Both the position numbers and the translations under genes were made by a program. DNA of 64,000 bases from Loigolactobacillus jiayinensis (GTDB lineage Bacteria > Bacillota > Bacilli > Lactobacillales > Lactobacillaceae), in NCBI RefSeq assembly GCF_003946445.1, contig NZ_RHOF01000007.1:21621-85620 (forward strand), given 5' to 3'. Numbering within the stretch: position 1 is the stretch's first letter; every line of letters starts with the position of its first letter. The notes beneath the pieces are model-generated. The model had not been told where the DNA came from and searched no databases. It saw nothing but the letters and a program-made list of their open reading frames with translations. This document shows positions 54,069 to 63,333 of this stretch, one piece after another.

Positions 54069-54521
54069 ATGTATCCAGTTATGTTAAATTTACAGCATAA
54101 GCAAGTTGTAGTGATCGGTGGTGGTCGTGTGGCGGCGCGCAAGATTAAGACGCTACGGGCTGCGGGGGCAACGATCACGGTGATCAGTCCCACCTTAAGC
54201 CCACAAATTGAGCGGCAACAGCTTAATTGGGTTACACGGACTTATAAAACTGGCGATTTAGCGCAAGCTGACTTGATTATCGCTTGTACCAATAATTTAG
54301 CGGTCAATGCGCAGGTACGGCAAGATGCTGGGCCAGGCCAACTGGTCAATAATACCAGTGATAAATACGCTTCGGATTTTTATAATATGGCAATGGTGGA
54401 ACAAGATGAAGTGGCGTTAGCTGTTTCAACTCATGGCAGTTCACCCAAACTGGCTAAAAAAATTCGGCAATTATTAACGATTTGGCTGCAGGCCAAGCCG
54501 TGGCAAAAAGGGAAGGAATGA
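54069..54521 (+). CDS. sirC: precorrin-2 dehydrogenase (SirC/CysG N-terminal type)
   Basis: NAD-dependent oxidation of precorrin-2 to sirohydrochlorin, the substrate of CbiK. It has 150 residues: only the Rossmann dehydrogenase part, with VVVIGGGRVAARKI (about 13-26) and IACTNN. It has no SUMT domain, which is in CobA instead. The start is ATG 54069, with GTGAGG 6 bases upstream. It opens the porphyrinogen block, followed by hemA. Confidence 0.9.
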   Translation: MYPVMLNLQHKQVVVIGGGRVAARKIKTLRAAGATITVISPTLSPQIERQQLNWVTRTYKTGDLAQADLIIACTNNLAVNAQVRQDAGPGQLVNNTSDKYASDFYNMAMVEQDEVALAVSTHGSSPKLAKKIRQLLTIWLQAKPWQKGKE

Positions 54522-54530
54522 AAACGAATA

Positions 54531-55823
54531 ATGTTTATTATTTATGTTAATCTGGACTACCATCCTTTGCCGCTGGCGTTACGTGAGCAATTTTCTTTTG
54601 CAGCGGAGCAACTGGCACAAGCTGATCAACAATTAAATGAAGAAAAAAGTATTTTGGAAAATGTGATCTTATCGACTTGTAATCGTACCGAAATTTATGC
54701 GGTAGTTGATCAAATTCATACTGGACGCTATTATTTGAAACGCTTTTTAGCTAATTGGTTCAAGGTTGACTTAGCGACAATTAATGACTATGTTATGATT
54801 GAGGAGCAATCAGCGGCAGTTACCCATCTCTTCCGTGTTGCCAGTGGTCTAGAATCTTTGATTATTGGCGAACCACAGATTTTAGGTCAAGTAAAGCGCG
54901 CCTTTTTCGCTGCCCAAGCAAATGCGACAACTGGTGCCATTTTTAATCACTTATTCCAAGAGGTGATCACTTTCGCTAAGCGGATGCACACCGAATATAA
55001 AATCAGTGAACACTCGATTTCGTCTAGCCAAGCCGGCTTACACCAGATCAAGGCACACTTACAATCACTACAGGACAAGCAGTTAGCCATCGTTGGCTTA
55101 GGCGAAATGGGCCGCCAAGCGCTGGATAACGCTTATAACATGGGCTTTAGTCGAATTGTGTTGGTCAACCGGACGTTAGCTAAAGCACAACATTTAGCTG
55201 CTAATTTCGGTGGTCAAGTAAGTGCGGCACCGTTGACTAAACTACCAGACGTTTTGGCGACATCAGATGCTGTCATCACGGCAGTCGCAACGCAAGAACC
55301 GTTGATCGATGCCCAGGCGCTGACAGTCCGTCAGCCGAATTTAGTTTTGATCGACCTTGGTGTACCGCGGAATATTCGTATTACACCGCAATTGGCTGAA
55401 CAGTTACATTACTACAATATTGATCAATTAACTGAAATCGTCCAGTCCAATAACGAATTGCGCCAACAGTTGGTTAAAAAAATCGCTGCTGAAATTCCAG
55501 TTGCGGTTCAAGAGTATTACACATGGCAACGGCAGCTACATATTGTGCCGGTGATCAAGGAACTACGTGAATCTGCTTTAGTAGTTCAAGATACGGCCTT
55601 AACCAGTTTACAGCATAAGTTACCTGAACTGAATGAGCATGAGTTAAAAGTGATTCGTAAGCATATGAAGAGCATCGTCAATCAAATGATCAAGCAGCCA
55701 ATTAAAACAATTAAGGAATTATCAATTACATCAGATGCTGATGTTGATATTGACTTCTTCAAGCAGATTTTTGGTTTGGCTGAGGTTGATGAAGCAGCCG
55801 TCAAAAAGGAGGTTGCTAAATGA
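54531..55823 (+). CDS. hemA: glutamyl-tRNA reductase HemA
   Basis: Reduces glutamyl-tRNA to glutamate-1-semialdehyde, first step of the C5 route. It has 430 residues. The catalytic Cys is in LSTCNRTEIYA (about 47-57), and VASGLESLIIGEPQILGQVK and a Rossmann AIVGLGEMGRQAL follow. The C-terminal dimerisation helices are intact. The start is ATG with AAGGAATG upstream. It overlaps hemC by 4 bases. Confidence 0.96.
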   Translation: MFIIYVNLDYHPLPLALREQFSFAAEQLAQADQQLNEEKSILENVILSTCNRTEIYAVVDQIHTGRYYLKRFLANWFKVDLATINDYVMIEEQSAAVTHLFRVASGLESLIIGEPQILGQVKRAFFAAQANATTGAIFNHLFQEVITFAKRMHTEYKISEHSISSSQAGLHQIKAHLQSLQDKQLAIVGLGEMGRQALDNAYNMGFSRIVLVNRTLAKAQHLAANFGGQVSAAPLTKLPDVLATSDAVITAVATQEPLIDAQALTVRQPNLVLIDLGVPRNIRITPQLAEQLHYYNIDQLTEIVQSNNELRQQLVKKIAAEIPVAVQEYYTWQRQLHIVPVIKELRESALVVQDTALTSLQHKLPELNEHELKVIRKHMKSIVNQMIKQPIKTIKELSITSDADVDIDFFKQIFGLAEVDEAAVKKEVAK

Positions 55824-56737
55824 AATCGACATTTATTATTGGCACCCGCAAAAGTAAATTAGCAATGTGTCAATCACAATTAGTGCAAAAGCAACTACAG
55901 GAGCGTTTTCCACAACTGAATTTTCAACTACAACCAATTGTTACTGAAGGAGATCGTAATTTACACGATAGCTTGCAAAAGATTGGCGGTAAAGGCGTAT
56001 TTGTCAAAGAAATTGAGCATGAACTACTGACCAGCAAAATTGATTTTGCCGTGCATAGTTTGAAAGACGTGCCACCAGTATTGCCGGACACTTTGACGAT
56101 TGGGGCGATACCGCAGCGTGCTTCAGCCTTTGATTGCTTGATTACAGTAGCACCACTGAAATCGTTGGCCGATTTACCGCAACACGCTCGGATCGGTACT
56201 AATAGCTTGCGGCGTGAAGGTCAATTATTACATGCGCGGCCAGATCTGGAAATCGTGCCGATTCGTGGCAACGTGGACACACGCTTGGCTAAAATTGCCA
56301 GTGAACATTTGGCTGGTATTGTCTTAGCTGAAGCTGGCTTGGATCGCTTAGCAGTTGATATTGCACCTTACTATCGGTACTCGCTACAAGACGTTATTTT
56401 GCCAGCTACTGGCCAAGGGGCGTTGGCGATTGAATGTCGCCAAGCAGATACGGATACTTTGGCGTTACTTGCTGCGCTCCATGATACGCATACTGCTAAC
56501 TGTGTCCAAATTGAGCGCGCCTTTCTGAAAAAATTAGGTGGGAGTTGTAACTTTCCCATTGGTGCTTACGCGACACAAAATGCACTAGGGTTTGAATTCA
56601 AGGGTTTGGTTGCTGCACAGGATGGCACCCAATGGTATCCAATTGAAAATCGTGGGCCTTTAACCGCTAAATTAGGGGCGACCGCTGCAGCTATCTTAAT
56701 TGATCAAGGCGCACTAACTGCATTGAACGTTGAATAA
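55820..56737 (+). CDS. hemC: hydroxymethylbilane synthase HemC
   Basis: Polymerises four porphobilinogens. It has 305 residues. IGTRKSKLAMCQSQLVQ, AVHSLKDVPP, GTNSLRREGQL, and the dipyrromethane-binding Cys in GGSCNFPIGAY (about 243-253) are visible. It is coupled to hemA, with AAAAGGAGG upstream. Confidence 0.96.
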   Translation: MKSTFIIGTRKSKLAMCQSQLVQKQLQERFPQLNFQLQPIVTEGDRNLHDSLQKIGGKGVFVKEIEHELLTSKIDFAVHSLKDVPPVLPDTLTIGAIPQRASAFDCLITVAPLKSLADLPQHARIGTNSLRREGQLLHARPDLEIVPIRGNVDTRLAKIASEHLAGIVLAEAGLDRLAVDIAPYYRYSLQDVILPATGQGALAIECRQADTDTLALLAALHDTHTANCVQIERAFLKKLGGSCNFPIGAYATQNALGFEFKGLVAAQDGTQWYPIENRGPLTAKLGATAAAILIDQGALTALNVE

Positions 56738-56768
56738 ATAAAAAATAAAAGAAAGAAGTCAACTCATT

Positions 56769-57743
56769 ATGATTCAATTTGATCGTCATCGTCGTTTACG
56801 TACTACACCAGCATTGCGAGATTTAGTTCGGGAAAATCGGGTAACTCGCGACGATCTGATCATGCCAGTTTTTATTGTGGAGGATTTAAAGGGCAAAAGA
56901 GAAATTAGCTCAATGCCTGGTGTTTATCAATTTGGTTTAGACACCATTTTAAGTGAAATTAAAGCAATTACTGAGCTTGGGATCAAAGCTATTATTTTGT
57001 TTGGTCTTCCTAGCCACAAGGATGATGTTGGCACTGGTGCTTGGGCAGATGATGGTATCGTTCAACAAGCAACCCGGAAAATCAAAGCAGCTTATCCTGA
57101 CTTGATTATTATTGCCGACACTTGTTTATGTGAATACACTTCGACAGGTCATTGTGGTGTAGTGGATGAAAATGGGTATGTTTTAAATGATGAATCATTG
57201 AAACTGATCGTCAAAACTGCCGTTAGCCAAACTAAGGCCGGCGCAGATATTATTGCGCCATCTAACGCAATGGACGGCTTTGTAGCAGCAATTCGCCAAG
57301 GCTTGGACGAAGCTGGTTTTGTCAACACACCAATTATGTCTTATGCCGTTAAGTATGCCTCTAGCTTCTACGGCCCGTTCCGTGATGCAGCTAACAGTGC
57401 ACCTGAATTTGGTGACCGTAAATCTTACCAAATGGATCCAGCTAATCGCTTAGATGCCTTACGTGAAGTGGCTAGTGATGAAAAAGAAGGCGCTGATATG
57501 GTAATGGTCAAGCCATCAATGGCATTTGGTGATATTATGCGCGATGTTCGTGAACAAACACTTTTACCATTAGTTGCTTATAACGTTTCTGGTGAATATT
57601 CAATGGTTAAGGCCGCTGCCGCTAATGGCTGGATCGATGAAGCTAAAATTGTTGATGAAATTTTAACGGGGATGAAACGTGCTGGTGCCGATTTGATCAT
57701 CACTTATTTTGCGAAAGACGTTGCAGCACGGCTAGTTAAGTAG
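56769..57743 (+). CDS. hemB: delta-aminolevulinic acid dehydratase HemB
   Basis: Condenses two 5-aminolevulinates to porphobilinogen. It has 324 residues. Zinc-type cysteines are in [15 protein letters not shown] (about 118-132). Schiff-base lysine regions are [16 protein letters not shown] (about 191-206) and [10 protein letters not shown] (about 243-252). The start is ATG with AAAGAAAG upstream. Confidence 0.96.
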   Translation: MIQFDRHRRLRTTPALRDLVRENRVTRDDLIMPVFIVEDLKGKREISSMPGVYQFGLDTILSEIKAITELGIKAIILFGLPSHKDDVGTGAWADDGIVQQATRKIKAAYPDLIIIADTCLCEYTSTGHCGVVDENGYVLNDESLKLIVKTAVSQTKAGADIIAPSNAMDGFVAAIRQGLDEAGFVNTPIMSYAVKYASSFYGPFRDAANSAPEFGDRKSYQMDPANRLDALREVASDEKEGADMVMVKPSMAFGDIMRDVREQTLLPLVAYNVSGEYSMVKAAAANGWIDEAKIVDEILTGMKRAGADLIITYFAKDVAARLVK

Positions 57744-57761
57744 TAGGGGGAATAAAAAAAC

Positions 57762-59054
57762 ATGCGTGATTTTACTAAATCTAAACAAGCTTTTGTTGAA
57801 TCTAGCCAGTTAATGCCTGGTGGGGTCAACAGTCCAGTGCGTGCTTTTAAAAATGTCGGTGGCGATCCATTATTTATTGACCACGGCAAGGGTTCACACA
57901 TTTATGACATTGACGGCAACGATTATATTGATTATGTCATGTCATGGGGACCGCTAATTTTAGGTCATGCCGACGATAAAGTTGTCGCTGACTTACAGGC
58001 AGCAGTGACTAAAGGAACTAGTTATGGCGCACCAACCTTGTTGGAAAGTCAATTAGCCAAAATGGTGCAAAAAATCGTACCATCAATTGAAATGATGCGG
58101 ATGGTTTCTTCAGGAACCGAAGCTACCATGAGTGCGATTCGTTTAGCTCGCGGTTACACCCATCGTGACAAAATTGTTAAATTCATCGGTAATTACCATG
58201 GCCACAGTGACTCCTTATTAGTGGACGCTGGTTCTGGTTTAGCGACCTTCAACATTACTAAATCGCCAGGGGTGCCTGAAGCTTTAGCGTATGATACCTT
58301 GACGGTTGCCTATAATGACGAAGCGGCAATTAAGGATGTTTTTGCCGCTCATGGTGATGAAATTGCCTGCGTGATCGTGGAACCAGTTGCCGGCAATATG
58401 GGTGTGGTGCCAGCTAAAAAGTCATTCTTGCAAACTTTGCGTCAGGTAACAAGTGAGCATGGTGCGTTGTTGATTTTTGATGAAGTTATGACTGGCTTTC
58501 GTGCGGCTTTCCATGGTGCACAAGCTTTGTATGGTATTACACCAGACTTGACTACTTTAGGTAAAGTTGTTGGTGGTGGCCTACCAGTTGGCGTCTTCGG
58601 CGGGCGCCGTGATATTATGCATAAAATTACGCCTGATGGGCCAATTTATCATGCCGGGACTTTATCTGGGAATCCATTAGCGATGACTGGTGGTATCAGT
58701 ACGATTCAACAATTAAATGAAGATTTATATACAGCAATGGACAAAAAAGTAACACGTTTGATGGCTGGAATTGCGGCTGCGGCTAAGCAATATCAGGTAC
58801 CAATCGTGACTCATCATGTTGGCACGATGTGGAGTTATTTCTTCAATGAGCATGACGTTGAAAATTTTGCTGATGTACAACAAAGTGATCAGGCTTACTT
58901 TGCCAAGTTCTATAAAGCCTTGTTACAAGAAGGTATTTACACGGCACCGTCACAATTTGAGACTAACTTTATTTCAACCAAACATACAGATGCAGAAATC
59001 GATCAAACGATTGCCGCGTTTGAACGGGCTTTTGCAGCTGTTAGTCAGGAGTGA
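57762..59054 (+). CDS. hemL: glutamate-1-semialdehyde 2,1-aminomutase HemL
   Basis: PLP enzyme forming 5-aminolevulinate. It has 430 residues. [44 protein letters not shown] and the PLP lysine in [13 protein letters not shown] (about 265-277) are hallmarks. The start is ATG with TAGGGGG upstream. Confidence 0.96.
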   Translation: MRDFTKSKQAFVESSQLMPGGVNSPVRAFKNVGGDPLFIDHGKGSHIYDIDGNDYIDYVMSWGPLILGHADDKVVADLQAAVTKGTSYGAPTLLESQLAKMVQKIVPSIEMMRMVSSGTEATMSAIRLARGYTHRDKIVKFIGNYHGHSDSLLVDAGSGLATFNITKSPGVPEALAYDTLTVAYNDEAAIKDVFAAHGDEIACVIVEPVAGNMGVVPAKKSFLQTLRQVTSEHGALLIFDEVMTGFRAAFHGAQALYGITPDLTTLGKVVGGGLPVGVFGGRRDIMHKITPDGPIYHAGTLSGNPLAMTGGISTIQQLNEDLYTAMDKKVTRLMAGIAAAAKQYQVPIVTHHVGTMWSYFFNEHDVENFADVQQSDQAYFAKFYKALLQEGIYTAPSQFETNFISTKHTDAEIDQTIAAFERAFAAVSQE

Positions 59055-59058
59055 GTCG

Positions 59059-59811
59059 ATGAGTAGCCAATTTCGTGATTTAACTTTACTGCCATTATCG
59101 GCAACTGAACAACTGGTGATTGCCTGCGACAGTAGTGCAGGAATTGGCGCTAAACAAGCAGACATGGTTTCGGTTCCCACCGAAGTTATGTCTGCTTATT
59201 GTTTACGCGTGCCGTTGCTGGAGTTACTCTGTTTTGGGGCACAACCGCTGCTAGTGGTGGACACGGTTGGTAATGAAATGCAACCCACCGGTGAACGTGT
59301 GATTGCAGGTTTACGGCAAGAATTAGCCAAGGCTGCTTTAGCTGATCTACCTTTAAATGGGAGTACTGAAGACAATATGACTACAGTAACCACATCAGTA
59401 GGGGTTACTGTAATCGGCAAAAGGGGTATTAAACCACGTACGCAATATTCTGAGTTAATGGTTTATCGCTTAGGCACGCCATATGTTGGCCAACAAGTTG
59501 TGGCCCACTTAGATACGATTTTTGCGTATAACGAAGTTCGTCAGCTGGTACAACAGGTTGGTGTAGTCGATTTATTGCCGGTTGGGTCTAAAGGTATTCG
59601 TTATGAGCTAGAACAAATGGCAACTACGCAAAGGTTAACACCACAGTTACTGGTGGCTGATCAGCCAATTTTAGAGCAGTCAGCTGGGCCAGCAACGGTC
59701 TTATTAATTGCGGTGCAACCAGAAGCACAGGCTCAATTAAAACATGACTTTCCAAAAATTCAGTTACTTGCTAAATTGAAATCAGGGAGATCGACTAATG
59801 GCACAAATTAA
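59059..59811 (+). CDS. cblS: AIR-synthase-like protein, probable alpha-ribazole kinase CblS
   Basis: A 250-residue protein with the N-terminal pattern of PurM/AIR-synthase-related ATP-binding proteins (ACDSSAGIGAKQADMVSVP, VPLLELLCFGAQPLLVVDT). It lies between hemL and cobU, where Listeria-type clusters encode CblS, which phosphorylates alpha-ribazole to alpha-ribazole phosphate. With the S component at 35541 it would form the CblT-CblS salvage route. Assignment rests on family resemblance and context. The start is ATG 59059, with GGAGTGAG upstream; a long in-frame extension into hemL is rejected. It overlaps cobU by 14 bases. Confidence 0.72.
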   Translation: MSSQFRDLTLLPLSATEQLVIACDSSAGIGAKQADMVSVPTEVMSAYCLRVPLLELLCFGAQPLLVVDTVGNEMQPTGERVIAGLRQELAKAALADLPLNGSTEDNMTTVTTSVGVTVIGKRGIKPRTQYSELMVYRLGTPYVGQQVVAHLDTIFAYNEVRQLVQQVGVVDLLPVGSKGIRYELEQMATTQRLTPQLLVADQPILEQSAGPATVLLIAVQPEAQAQLKHDFPKIQLLAKLKSGRSTNGTN

Positions 59812-60388
59812 ATTAATTACTGGTGGCGCGCGGAGTGGTAAATCTGCGTTTGCGGAAGCACAATTTACGGCTACTGAAGCGATTTGCTATATTGCAACGG
59901 GGGTGATGTTGGCGCCGGATCAAGAAATGGCGTTGCGCATCGAGCGCCATCAAGCCCGCCGTTCACCTAATTGGCAAACTGAAGAACGCTACTTAGATGT
60001 GGCCACATTTATACAAGCACATCAATTTGCTGGGTATTTATTGGATGACGTTACAATGTTGACAACAAATCTGTTTTATCACTTAGTTGCACAGCAAGGT
60101 GATATCAAACCAGCTGCTTACGATGACTATATTGAGCAAATGACTAATCCGCAAATTAAGCAAATTGAGCAAGAAATTCTGACACAGTGGCATGATATCA
60201 TAGCGGCTGTGCATACGACTAACCAGCGTTTGCTAGCGGTCACCAATGAAGTCGGGCTTGGTGTGGTACCAGCAACCCATCAAGCAAGATTATTACGTGA
60301 TATTTATGGTGATGTTAATCAATATTTAGCACAAGCCGCAGACCAAGTTTATTTCGTTATCAGTGGCTTACCGCAACAAATTAAGTGA
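59798..60388 (+). CDS. cobU: adenosylcobinamide kinase / guanylyltransferase CobU
   Basis: Phosphorylates adenosylcobinamide and attaches GMP. It has 196 residues. P-loop ITGGARSGKSAFAE (about 6-19), the ERHQARRSPNWQTEE segment containing the guanylylated His, and VTNEVGLGVVP are characteristic. The start is ATG with AGGGAG upstream, within the cblS end. Confidence 0.95.
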   Translation: MAQIKLITGGARSGKSAFAEAQFTATEAICYIATGVMLAPDQEMALRIERHQARRSPNWQTEERYLDVATFIQAHQFAGYLLDDVTMLTTNLFYHLVAQQGDIKPAAYDDYIEQMTNPQIKQIEQEILTQWHDIIAAVHTTNQRLLAVTNEVGLGVVPATHQARLLRDIYGDVNQYLAQAADQVYFVISGLPQQIK

Positions 60389-60402
60389 GTGGAGGCGATC
60401 AT

Positions 60403-61164
60403 TTGGGTCAGGCTTTAATTTTATTTATTCAGTTTTTTACGCGGATCAATGTTCCAGTGATGATCGATGATGTTGAAGAAAAATTTCGCCGTAATATTCA
60501 GTATTTAACTGTGTTTGGTTTATTATTAGGTATTTTGGAAGCAGCTATTTTTTGGGTGTTGCAGTTGTTAATGCCAGTTTGGCTGGCGTGGGGGTTATTT
60601 TTGATCAGTGATGGGTTGCTAACTGGTGGGTTCCATCTTGACGCCTTGGCTGACAGCGCTGATGGGCTCTTTTCCTCGCGCACACCAGATAAAATGCATG
60701 AGATCATGAAGGATAGTCGTATTGGAACCATGGGTACGCTAGCGCTGATTTATTTTTATGGCATCATGCTTGGTGGTGGTGTGGCGCTCAGTCAGCAAGT
60801 TACCCCACTACATTTGGCTTTCGTTGCAGCAATTACAACGATGTTGGCTAAAACGGGGCTCTCGCTTTTATTTTATAAAATGGTTTATGCCGGGTCACCT
60901 CACGGCTTAGCTAGTATTTGGGTCAAAGTCAAAACGTGGCAAATTGCTGTGGCGCAACTATTTTCTGTTATTGTGATGGCGCTTGCATTAGGGATAAGTG
61001 GCGTTTTGAGCTATTTAGTTATTTTGGTGGTAGCTTATGCTTACCGGCGGCGGATCATTCATATTCTTGGTGGTTTTTCTGGTGATACTATTGGTGCATT
61101 TGCCGAAGTCGCGCAAATGACTTTTATCCTTGCCTATTTAATTTTTAGTCGGTGGTTGGGATGA
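60403..61164 (+). CDS. cobS: adenosylcobinamide-GDP ribazoletransferase CobS
   Basis: Membrane enzyme joining adenosylcobinamide-GDP and alpha-ribazole phosphate. It has 253 residues with several spans. FFTRINVP at the N-terminus, GGFHLDALADSADGLFSSR (about 71-89), and DSRIGTMGTLALI are diagnostic. The start is TTG 60403, with GGAGG 7 bases upstream; GTG 60385 lies before the ribosome binding site. It overlaps cobC by 4 bases. Confidence 0.94.
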   Translation: MGQALILFIQFFTRINVPVMIDDVEEKFRRNIQYLTVFGLLLGILEAAIFWVLQLLMPVWLAWGLFLISDGLLTGGFHLDALADSADGLFSSRTPDKMHEIMKDSRIGTMGTLALIYFYGIMLGGGVALSQQVTPLHLAFVAAITTMLAKTGLSLLFYKMVYAGSPHGLASIWVKVKTWQIAVAQLFSVIVMALALGISGVLSYLVILVVAYAYRRRIIHILGGFSGDTIGAFAEVAQMTFILAYLIFSRWLG

Positions 61165-61745
61165 AACTTTATTTAGCCCGGCATGGGGAAACGCCGCTGA
61201 ATCTGCAACATAAGTTTTACGGTACACTGGATGTCGGGTTGACAACCAAAGGGTTAGCGCAAGCACAACAGCTGGCAAAACGCATAAAATTAACTGGAAC
61301 CACAACGTTTTGTTGCAGTGGCCAATTACGGGCGCAACAGACGTTAATGCCCCTAGTGACTAAATATCACCAGCCATTTCAGCAGCAAGCCGCCTTTAAC
61401 GAAAAAGGCTTTGGGGCGTGGGAAGGCCTGGACGCTGATGAAATTCAGGCGGGTTATCCCAAAGCCTGGCAGGCCTGGCTGGCGGCACCATTGAGTTACA
61501 CGCCACCGCAAGCTGAATCATTCGTGCAGTTTCAACAGCGCGTGCTGGCCGGCTGGCAACAATTATTAACCACCACCACGACCACTAATTTAGTGTTGAT
61601 TGCCCATTTAGGTACACTACGGGTATTAGATCAATATTTATTTGCCAGTGATGCAGTTTTTTGGGATATTCGGTTTAATGCTGGCCAGTATACTGTGATT
61701 GATTGGCAAAATGAGCAAGCAACGTTACTTGCCCGAAATGTTTGA
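61161..61745 (+). CDS. cobC: alpha-ribazole phosphatase CobC (histidine phosphatase family)
   Basis: Removes the 5'-phosphate in nucleotide-loop assembly. It has 194 residues. The phosphoglycerate-mutase-type RHGET motif is at about residues 7-11 (YLARHGETPLN), and a catalytic Glu in GFGAWEGLD and the second His in IAHLGT follow. The start is ATG 61161, overlapping the cobS stop. The general family includes other phosphatases; context gives the role. Confidence 0.88.
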   Translation: MKLYLARHGETPLNLQHKFYGTLDVGLTTKGLAQAQQLAKRIKLTGTTTFCCSGQLRAQQTLMPLVTKYHQPFQQQAAFNEKGFGAWEGLDADEIQAGYPKAWQAWLAAPLSYTPPQAESFVQFQQRVLAGWQQLLTTTTTTNLVLIAHLGTLRVLDQYLFASDAVFWDIRFNAGQYTVIDWQNEQATLLARNV

Positions 61746-61765
61746 AAGTAAAGTGAGGTCAGCTA

Positions 61766-62464
61766 ATGGCAATTTTAATTACTTATCCACAAAAGAAGAT
61801 TGCGCCAGTGTGGCAACAACGATTAGCTGCAATTGCACCGGTAATTTATTATCCGTTTCGTGAATTAACGTTTAAACCGCTAACCAAAACTGCACAGCAT
61901 ACGCTGCAGCAGGCTGATTATGTAGTCTTGACCAGCGCCTATGCGGCAGCTTGTTTAGTTGAACATTATGCCCAGTTAGTGCAACAGGCTCAGCTAATTG
62001 TGTTGAGTACCAAGCTCGCGCAGCAAGTGGCTGGCTGTGGTCAGTCAATTCTTGTTGCGCCACAACCACATCAACAGGCTTTGGTCACGTATTTAGAAGT
62101 GCTAAGGCAACCCCAGCAAAAAGTTGTTGCCTTAGTTGGCAATTTAACTAAATTAAAAGTGCGTGCTGGTTGGAACTTATTGCCCATTTATCAAAATCAG
62201 TGGTCTGCCACTGCGGCGCAACAAGCACAAACTGATTTAGCGCCGCTGCAATTTGATCGTGTGTTAGTCACCAGCCCTTCAAATTTCACGCGCTTTTGGC
62301 AAATCCATCCGCATGAGCCTGCACCAAGGTTTGTCGCATTAGGCGCAACAACAGCACAAGTCTTGCGGCAACAAGGCCTAGCGGTTCAAGTGCCGGCGCC
62401 GCAAGAACATTTGTTGGCTGCCGCATTAGCTCTGTTAGCGGCACCAGAATTTGCAGACGACTAA
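61766..62464 (+). CDS. hemD: uroporphyrinogen-III synthase HemD
   Basis: Closes hydroxymethylbilane to uroporphyrinogen III. It has 232 residues. The family is weakly conserved; LITYPQKKIAP, VVLTSAYAAACLVEHY, VLVTSPSNFTRFW and FVALGATTAQVLRQQGL match it well. It is the last gene of the cob-hem operon. The start is ATG with AGTGAGG upstream. A second HemD-like domain is fused to CobA (46888). Confidence 0.88.
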   Translation: MAILITYPQKKIAPVWQQRLAAIAPVIYYPFRELTFKPLTKTAQHTLQQADYVVLTSAYAAACLVEHYAQLVQQAQLIVLSTKLAQQVAGCGQSILVAPQPHQQALVTYLEVLRQPQQKVVALVGNLTKLKVRAGWNLLPIYQNQWSATAAQQAQTDLAPLQFDRVLVTSPSNFTRFWQIHPHEPAPRFVALGATTAQVLRQQGLAVQVPAPQEHLLAAALALLAAPEFADD

Positions 62465-62521
62465 AAATATGCTACAATGCAAGTATCAATAATCCTAAAA
62501 CGAAAAGGAATGAAGGCTGAG

Positions 62522-62746
62522 ATGAAATCTGATCAACCCAGACCGCCCCACATACGTATGACACAATCAATTGTGCAGTTAGTCATTATCTTAGCGTGTC
62601 TCTATGGCATTTTGACGTTTCACTCACCAATGATTTTTGTACTTAGTGCCATTGTAATGGCCGGCTTGATTTTATCGCTAATGAATACTTTAGGCTTTTA
62701 TTCGCATCCCCGACACAAACGTAATTTAAAAATGAACCGAGAATAG
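62522..62746 (+). CDS. small hypothetical membrane protein
   Basis: A 74-residue protein with two predicted membrane spans (about 15-35 and 38-57), a Pro-rich cytoplasmic N-terminus (SDQPRPPHIRMTQS) and a basic C-terminus. I do not recognise a family. The start is ATG 62522; an earlier in-frame ATG at 62510 touches the AAAAGGA site. A promoter-like GCTACAAT (62471-62478) lies upstream, so it may be transcribed apart from the cob operon. Confidence 0.55.
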   Translation: MKSDQPRPPHIRMTQSIVQLVIILACLYGILTFHSPMIFVLSAIVMAGLILSLMNTLGFYSHPRHKRNLKMNRE

Positions 62747-62770
62747 CATTTTAACTTATAAAGCTACCAA

Positions 62771-62808
62771 AAAAGAGATTAACCGACTAAGGCTAATCTC
62801 TTTTACTA
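62771..62808. terminator. bidirectional terminator
   Basis: AAAAGAGATTA (62771-62781) pairs perfectly with TAATCTCTTTT (62794-62804). A-rich and T-rich flanks let it end both converging genes. Confidence 0.85.
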
Positions 62809-62813
62809 TCTCA

Positions 62814-63137
62814 TCATAAAAATGAAAGCACGATACTAACAATAATTTCACCAAGGCCCAGCCATAAAAAGACACGCCGCAGTTCAGTGTAAAACGCGGG
62901 CTGTTCAGCAGTAGCTGGGGTTGTATCAGCTTCTTTATGCCGCCGTAACCAAAGATGACGAAAAAGATGGGCGTCGTATAAATAAAGGATGATCGCAATA
63001 ATCAGAATAAATAACCCGATCAAAAATAAATTATTCGAAAGATTTAGTAGCGGGGTGCCCTTATCGGAAAGGAAAGCAAGCAGTAAGGCGAAAGCAAACG
63101 AAATAATTAAGCTAACCCAACTAATTTTTTTAATCAC
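62814..63137 (-). CDS. DUF3899-like small membrane protein
   Basis: A 107-residue protein with three hydrophobic segments (about 6-23, 33-54 and 88-107) and a charged cytoplasmic loop (LRRHKEADTTPATAEQ). The layout resembles DUF3899 proteins of Firmicutes, whose function is unknown. The start is GTG 63137, with GGGAGTGAT upstream; GTG 63146 is a possible alternative. Confidence 0.65.
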   Translation of the reverse strand: MIKKISWVSLIISFAFALLLAFLSDKGTPLLNLSNNLFLIGLFILIIAIILYLYDAHLFRHLWLRRHKEADTTPATAEQPAFYTELRRVFLWLGLGEIIVSIVLSFL

Positions 63138-63258
63138 TGTGATCACTCCCTTCGAAAGTTTACTATCGCTGCACTTATTTTACCAGTGTCTACGGAAAAT
63201 GCCAAATATACATATTTAATGAATAAAATAACTTATTAAGCAATATTTATGAATTTAC

Positions 63259-63287
63259 TTGCATAAAAGTATTGAAATGCGTATACT
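63259..63287 (+). promoter_or_regulatory. strong promoter for the substrate-binding protein gene
   Basis: TTGCAT (63259-63264), a 17-base spacer and TATACT (63282-63287), 46 bases before the ATG at 63334. Confidence 0.65.
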
Positions 63288-63333
63288 ATGACTAATCATT
63301 AAAACGGATCAAGGATTAGGGAGGGGCGTACGC

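Noticed and set aside
58816..59058. N-terminal extension of the CblS frame into hemL
   Set aside because: The extension lies entirely within hemL in another frame, and a good GGAGTGAG site precedes the ATG at 59059.
62477..62521. Longer start for the small membrane protein (89 residues)
   Set aside because: The upstream starts lie before or inside the AAAAGGA site, leaving no room for ribosome binding.
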